Below, in pieces: positions 62,288 to 64,000 of a stretch of DNA of 64,000 nucleotides (the stretch's first letter is position 1; each line of letters begins with the position of its first letter). The position numbers were made by a program, and so were the translations under genes. Origin of the DNA: Acinetobacter sp. ANC 7912 (GTDB taxonomy: Bacteria > Pseudomonadota > Gammaproteobacteria > Pseudomonadales > Moraxellaceae); assembly GCF_039862785.1 (NCBI RefSeq), contig NZ_CP156795.1:2046001-2110000 (forward strand). The letters are read 5' to 3'. The notes under the pieces were generated by a model. It saw only the letters and a list, made by a program, of their open reading frames with translations. It was not told where the DNA came from and searched no databases.

Positions 62288-63514
62288 GTGGACGTACGTC
62301 TCTCTGATCGTGTCAATAGCATCAAACCGTCCCCTACACTTGCTGTTACCAACAAGGCTGCTGAACTGAAAGCTGCTGGTAAAAACGTAATTGGTTTAGG
62401 CGCAGGTGAACCGGATTTCGATACCCCACAACACATCAAAGATGCAGCAATTGCAGCGATTAACAATGGTTTCACCAAATATACAGCTGTTGACGGTACG
62501 CCAGGTCTTAAAAAAGCAATCATTGCTAAATTAAAACGCGACAACAACCTTGAATACGCGCCAAATCAAATCCTGGTTTCTTGCGGTGGTAAACAATCAT
62601 TCTTTAACTTGGCACTTGCTTTGTTAAACAAAGGCGATGAAGTGATCATCCCTGCACCATACTGGGTAAGCTACCCTGACATGGTGATCATCGCTGAAGG
62701 TACTCCAGTGATCGTGAAATGTGGTGAAGAACAACGTTTCAAAATCACTCCTGCTCAATTAGAAGCTGCAATCACTGACAAAACTCGTTTAGTGGTTCTG
62801 AACAGCCCTTCTAACCCTACAGGCATGATCTACACTAAAGCTGAATTAGAAGCTTTAGCTGAAGTACTTCGTAAATACCCTAACGTAATGGTTGCGTCTG
62901 ACGACATGTACGAACCAATCCGTTGGGACGATGAGTTCTACAACATCGCAACTGTTGCACCAGACCTTTACGACCGCGTAATCGTACTGAACGGTGTATC
63001 TAAAGCTTATGCAATGACTGGCTGGCGTATCGGCTACGCAGCGGGCCCTGCTAAACTGATCGGTGCGATGAAAAAAATCCAGTCTCAATCAACTTCAAAC
63101 CCAACTTCTATTTCACAAGTTGCTGCTGAAGCTGCATTGAATGGTCCTCAAGACGTACTGAAACCTATGGTTGAAGCGTTCAAACGTCGTCACGACTTAG
63201 TTGTGAATGGTTTAAATGACATCAAAGGTATTACTTGCCTGCCTGCTGACGGTGCATTCTATGCATACGCAAACATCAAACCACTCATCCGTGCGAAAGG
63301 TCTGAACTCTTGCACAGAATTCGCTGCTTGGTTACTGGAAGAAACTGGTGTTGCAGTGGTTCCTGGTGATGCATTCGGTCTAGGTGGTTACATGCGTATT
63401 TCTTATGCAACTGCTGATGAAGTACTTGTAGATGCGCTTGCACGTATCAAAAAAGCTGCTGATTCAATCGAAGGCGTAGATGCTGCGATTGCTTCTATCG
63501 AAGCTGCTAAATAA
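62288..63514 (+). CDS. aspC: aspartate aminotransferase family protein
   Basis: 408 residues from a GTG (read MDVRLSDRVNSIKPSPT) with GAAGGA eight bases upstream; the 58 codons before it are not coding-like. PLP fold type I: LGAGEPDFDTPQHIK, PAPYWVSYPDM, NSPSNPTGMIYT, PLP lysine in LNGVSKAYAMTGWRIGYAA. Subgroup Ib aspartate/prephenate aminotransferases share this pattern, so prephenate use is possible. Strong codon bias suggests high expression. Confidence 0.93.
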   Translation: MDVRLSDRVNSIKPSPTLAVTNKAAELKAAGKNVIGLGAGEPDFDTPQHIKDAAIAAINNGFTKYTAVDGTPGLKKAIIAKLKRDNNLEYAPNQILVSCGGKQSFFNLALALLNKGDEVIIPAPYWVSYPDMVIIAEGTPVIVKCGEEQRFKITPAQLEAAITDKTRLVVLNSPSNPTGMIYTKAELEALAEVLRKYPNVMVASDDMYEPIRWDDEFYNIATVAPDLYDRVIVLNGVSKAYAMTGWRIGYAAGPAKLIGAMKKIQSQSTSNPTSISQVAAEAALNGPQDVLKPMVEAFKRRHDLVVNGLNDIKGITCLPADGAFYAYANIKPLIRAKGLNSCTEFAAWLLEETGVAVVPGDAFGLGGYMRISYATADEVLVDALARIKKAADSIEGVDAAIASIEAAK

Positions 63515-63540
63515 TTAAAGACTTTCTACGTTTTTAATTG

Positions 63541-63570
63541 AAAAACCCGCGGTATTCGCGGGTTTTTCTT
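63541..63570. terminator. bidirectional Rho-independent terminator
   Basis: AAAAACCCGCG GTATT CGCGGGTTTTT hairpin between aspC and the converging GFA-family gene. Confidence 0.93.
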
Positions 63571-63632
63571 TTGCTTGTTTTTAAATGATTCGCATACTTT
63601 TTTTCTTACTTGTGGACTTTCAAAATTAAAGT

Positions 63633-64000
63633 TCATTCTTTATCAGCATTAAACATTTCAATCACTTCTGCTTCAGTCATTTTCTTGGTCTGATTATTAA
63701 ATGCATAAAATGTTGGCTTACTATCAATATAGATCTCGAGATTTAAATTCAGATCTTCCGGCAGCTCATCCAAAGTAAATACATTGATATTGGCAAATGA
63801 ATGGTCTTTGGTTCGCCAGAACAGCATAGTGCCACAGGCATTGCAAAAGCCGCGCTCTGCCCACTCGGAAGAGCTATATACACTCAAATACTGCTGCTCT
63901 GTAAAATCCATCTTTTCGATATCAATCGACAATAAAGGTCCACTAGTCTGGCGACGGCACATGGAACAATGGCACGCAGCGACTTCATGGTTCTTAAGCT
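63633..64000 (-). CDS. GFA-family (CENP-V-like) zinc protein, partial
   Basis: The frame is open to the right edge; the visible part reads LKNHEVAACHCSMCRRQTSGP at the start, with the CxCxxC zinc motif, and ERGFCNACGTMLFW with the second CxxC pair. Members include S-(hydroxymethyl)glutathione synthase (Gfa), but most are unassigned and act on glutathione or formaldehyde adducts only in a few cases. The N-terminus is outside the window. Converges on aspC. Confidence 0.85.
   Translation of the reverse strand, partial: LKNHEVAACHCSMCRRQTSGPLLSIDIEKMDFTEQQYLSVYSSSEWAERGFCNACGTMLFWRTKDHSFANINVFTLDELPEDLNLNLEIYIDSKPTFYAFNNQTKKMTEAEVIEMFNADKE

Overview
The window reads as a chromosomal segment of an Acinetobacter species (Gammaproteobacteria, Moraxellaceae). 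This rests on gene content and arrangement: a TyrA-AroA fusion behind pheA-hisC, a membrane PQQ glucose dehydrogenase (gcd), a LysR-cidAB module, scattered secretion-type ATPases, AT-rich intergenic DNA with compact A/T-flanked terminators, and IS30, IS3 and IS5-family insertion sequences of kinds common in the genus. The species cannot be fixed from sequence reading alone. Nearly all of the window is core chromosome; mobile DNA is confined to the left edge and one site near 23-24 kb.

Layout. 1-1.34 kb: an IS3-family element cut by an intact IS30-family element, with a 3-bp target duplication. 1.4-6.4 kb: aromatic amino acid operon on the minus strand (pheA, hisC, tyrA-aroA). 6.9-12.8 kb: DJ-1/PfpI protein, acyl-CoA dehydrogenase, dctA, ybiB-like gene, yeaC, nadK. 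13-21.6 kb: PBP1b, TPR lipoprotein, Nudix-ThiE fusion, a 56-residue hemP behind a Fur box, a QseBC-like two-component system with ygiW, and a GspE/PilB ATPase. 21.8-25 kb: MgtC/DUF4010 membrane protein, an IS5-family element with a frame break at A9, and a frameshifted lipoprotein gene carrying (TGN)5. 25-31.3 kb: trmO, fpr, gcd, two tandem small lipoproteins, and a CDF transporter divergent from a Cd/Pb-type MerR regulator with a clear operator. 31.4-38 kb: trhP-yfhL, a GGA-rich structured RNA candidate, ahpF, and a three-gene TelA operon. 38.3-46.8 kb: yqhA, rnk, glyA, an ExoX-like exonuclease, several small unknowns, a second structured RNA candidate, an acyltransferase and cidR-cidAB. 46.8-53.7 kb: katE, a cold-shock gene with long leader, tRNA-Arg(CCG), an ABC exporter pair coupled to queF. 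53.9-64 kb: mltB, rlpA, azlCD with an AraC regulator, rpsB-tsf with an S2-type leader, map, aspC and a GFA-family gene running off the right end.

How the genes work together. The aromatic operon covers chorismate to phenylalanine/tyrosine plus the EPSP synthase step. The oxidative stress set (ahpF, katE, DJ-1, fpr) is scattered. Cell wall genes (mrcB, mltB, rlpA, cidAB) are separate units. The metal-handling genes are hemP (Fur) and the CDF/MerR pair.

The most interesting observations are two unannotated structured RNA candidates. The one at about 33.08-33.32 kb has ten GGA motifs, several in or beside hairpin loops, followed by a strong terminator; this is the architecture of CsrA/RsmA-sequestering RNAs. 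The one at about 43.81-43.94 kb (minus strand) has a candidate promoter, a UUCG-capped hairpin and a terminator. Neither can be proved by reading alone. I found no CRISPR array, prophage or recognisable defence island.
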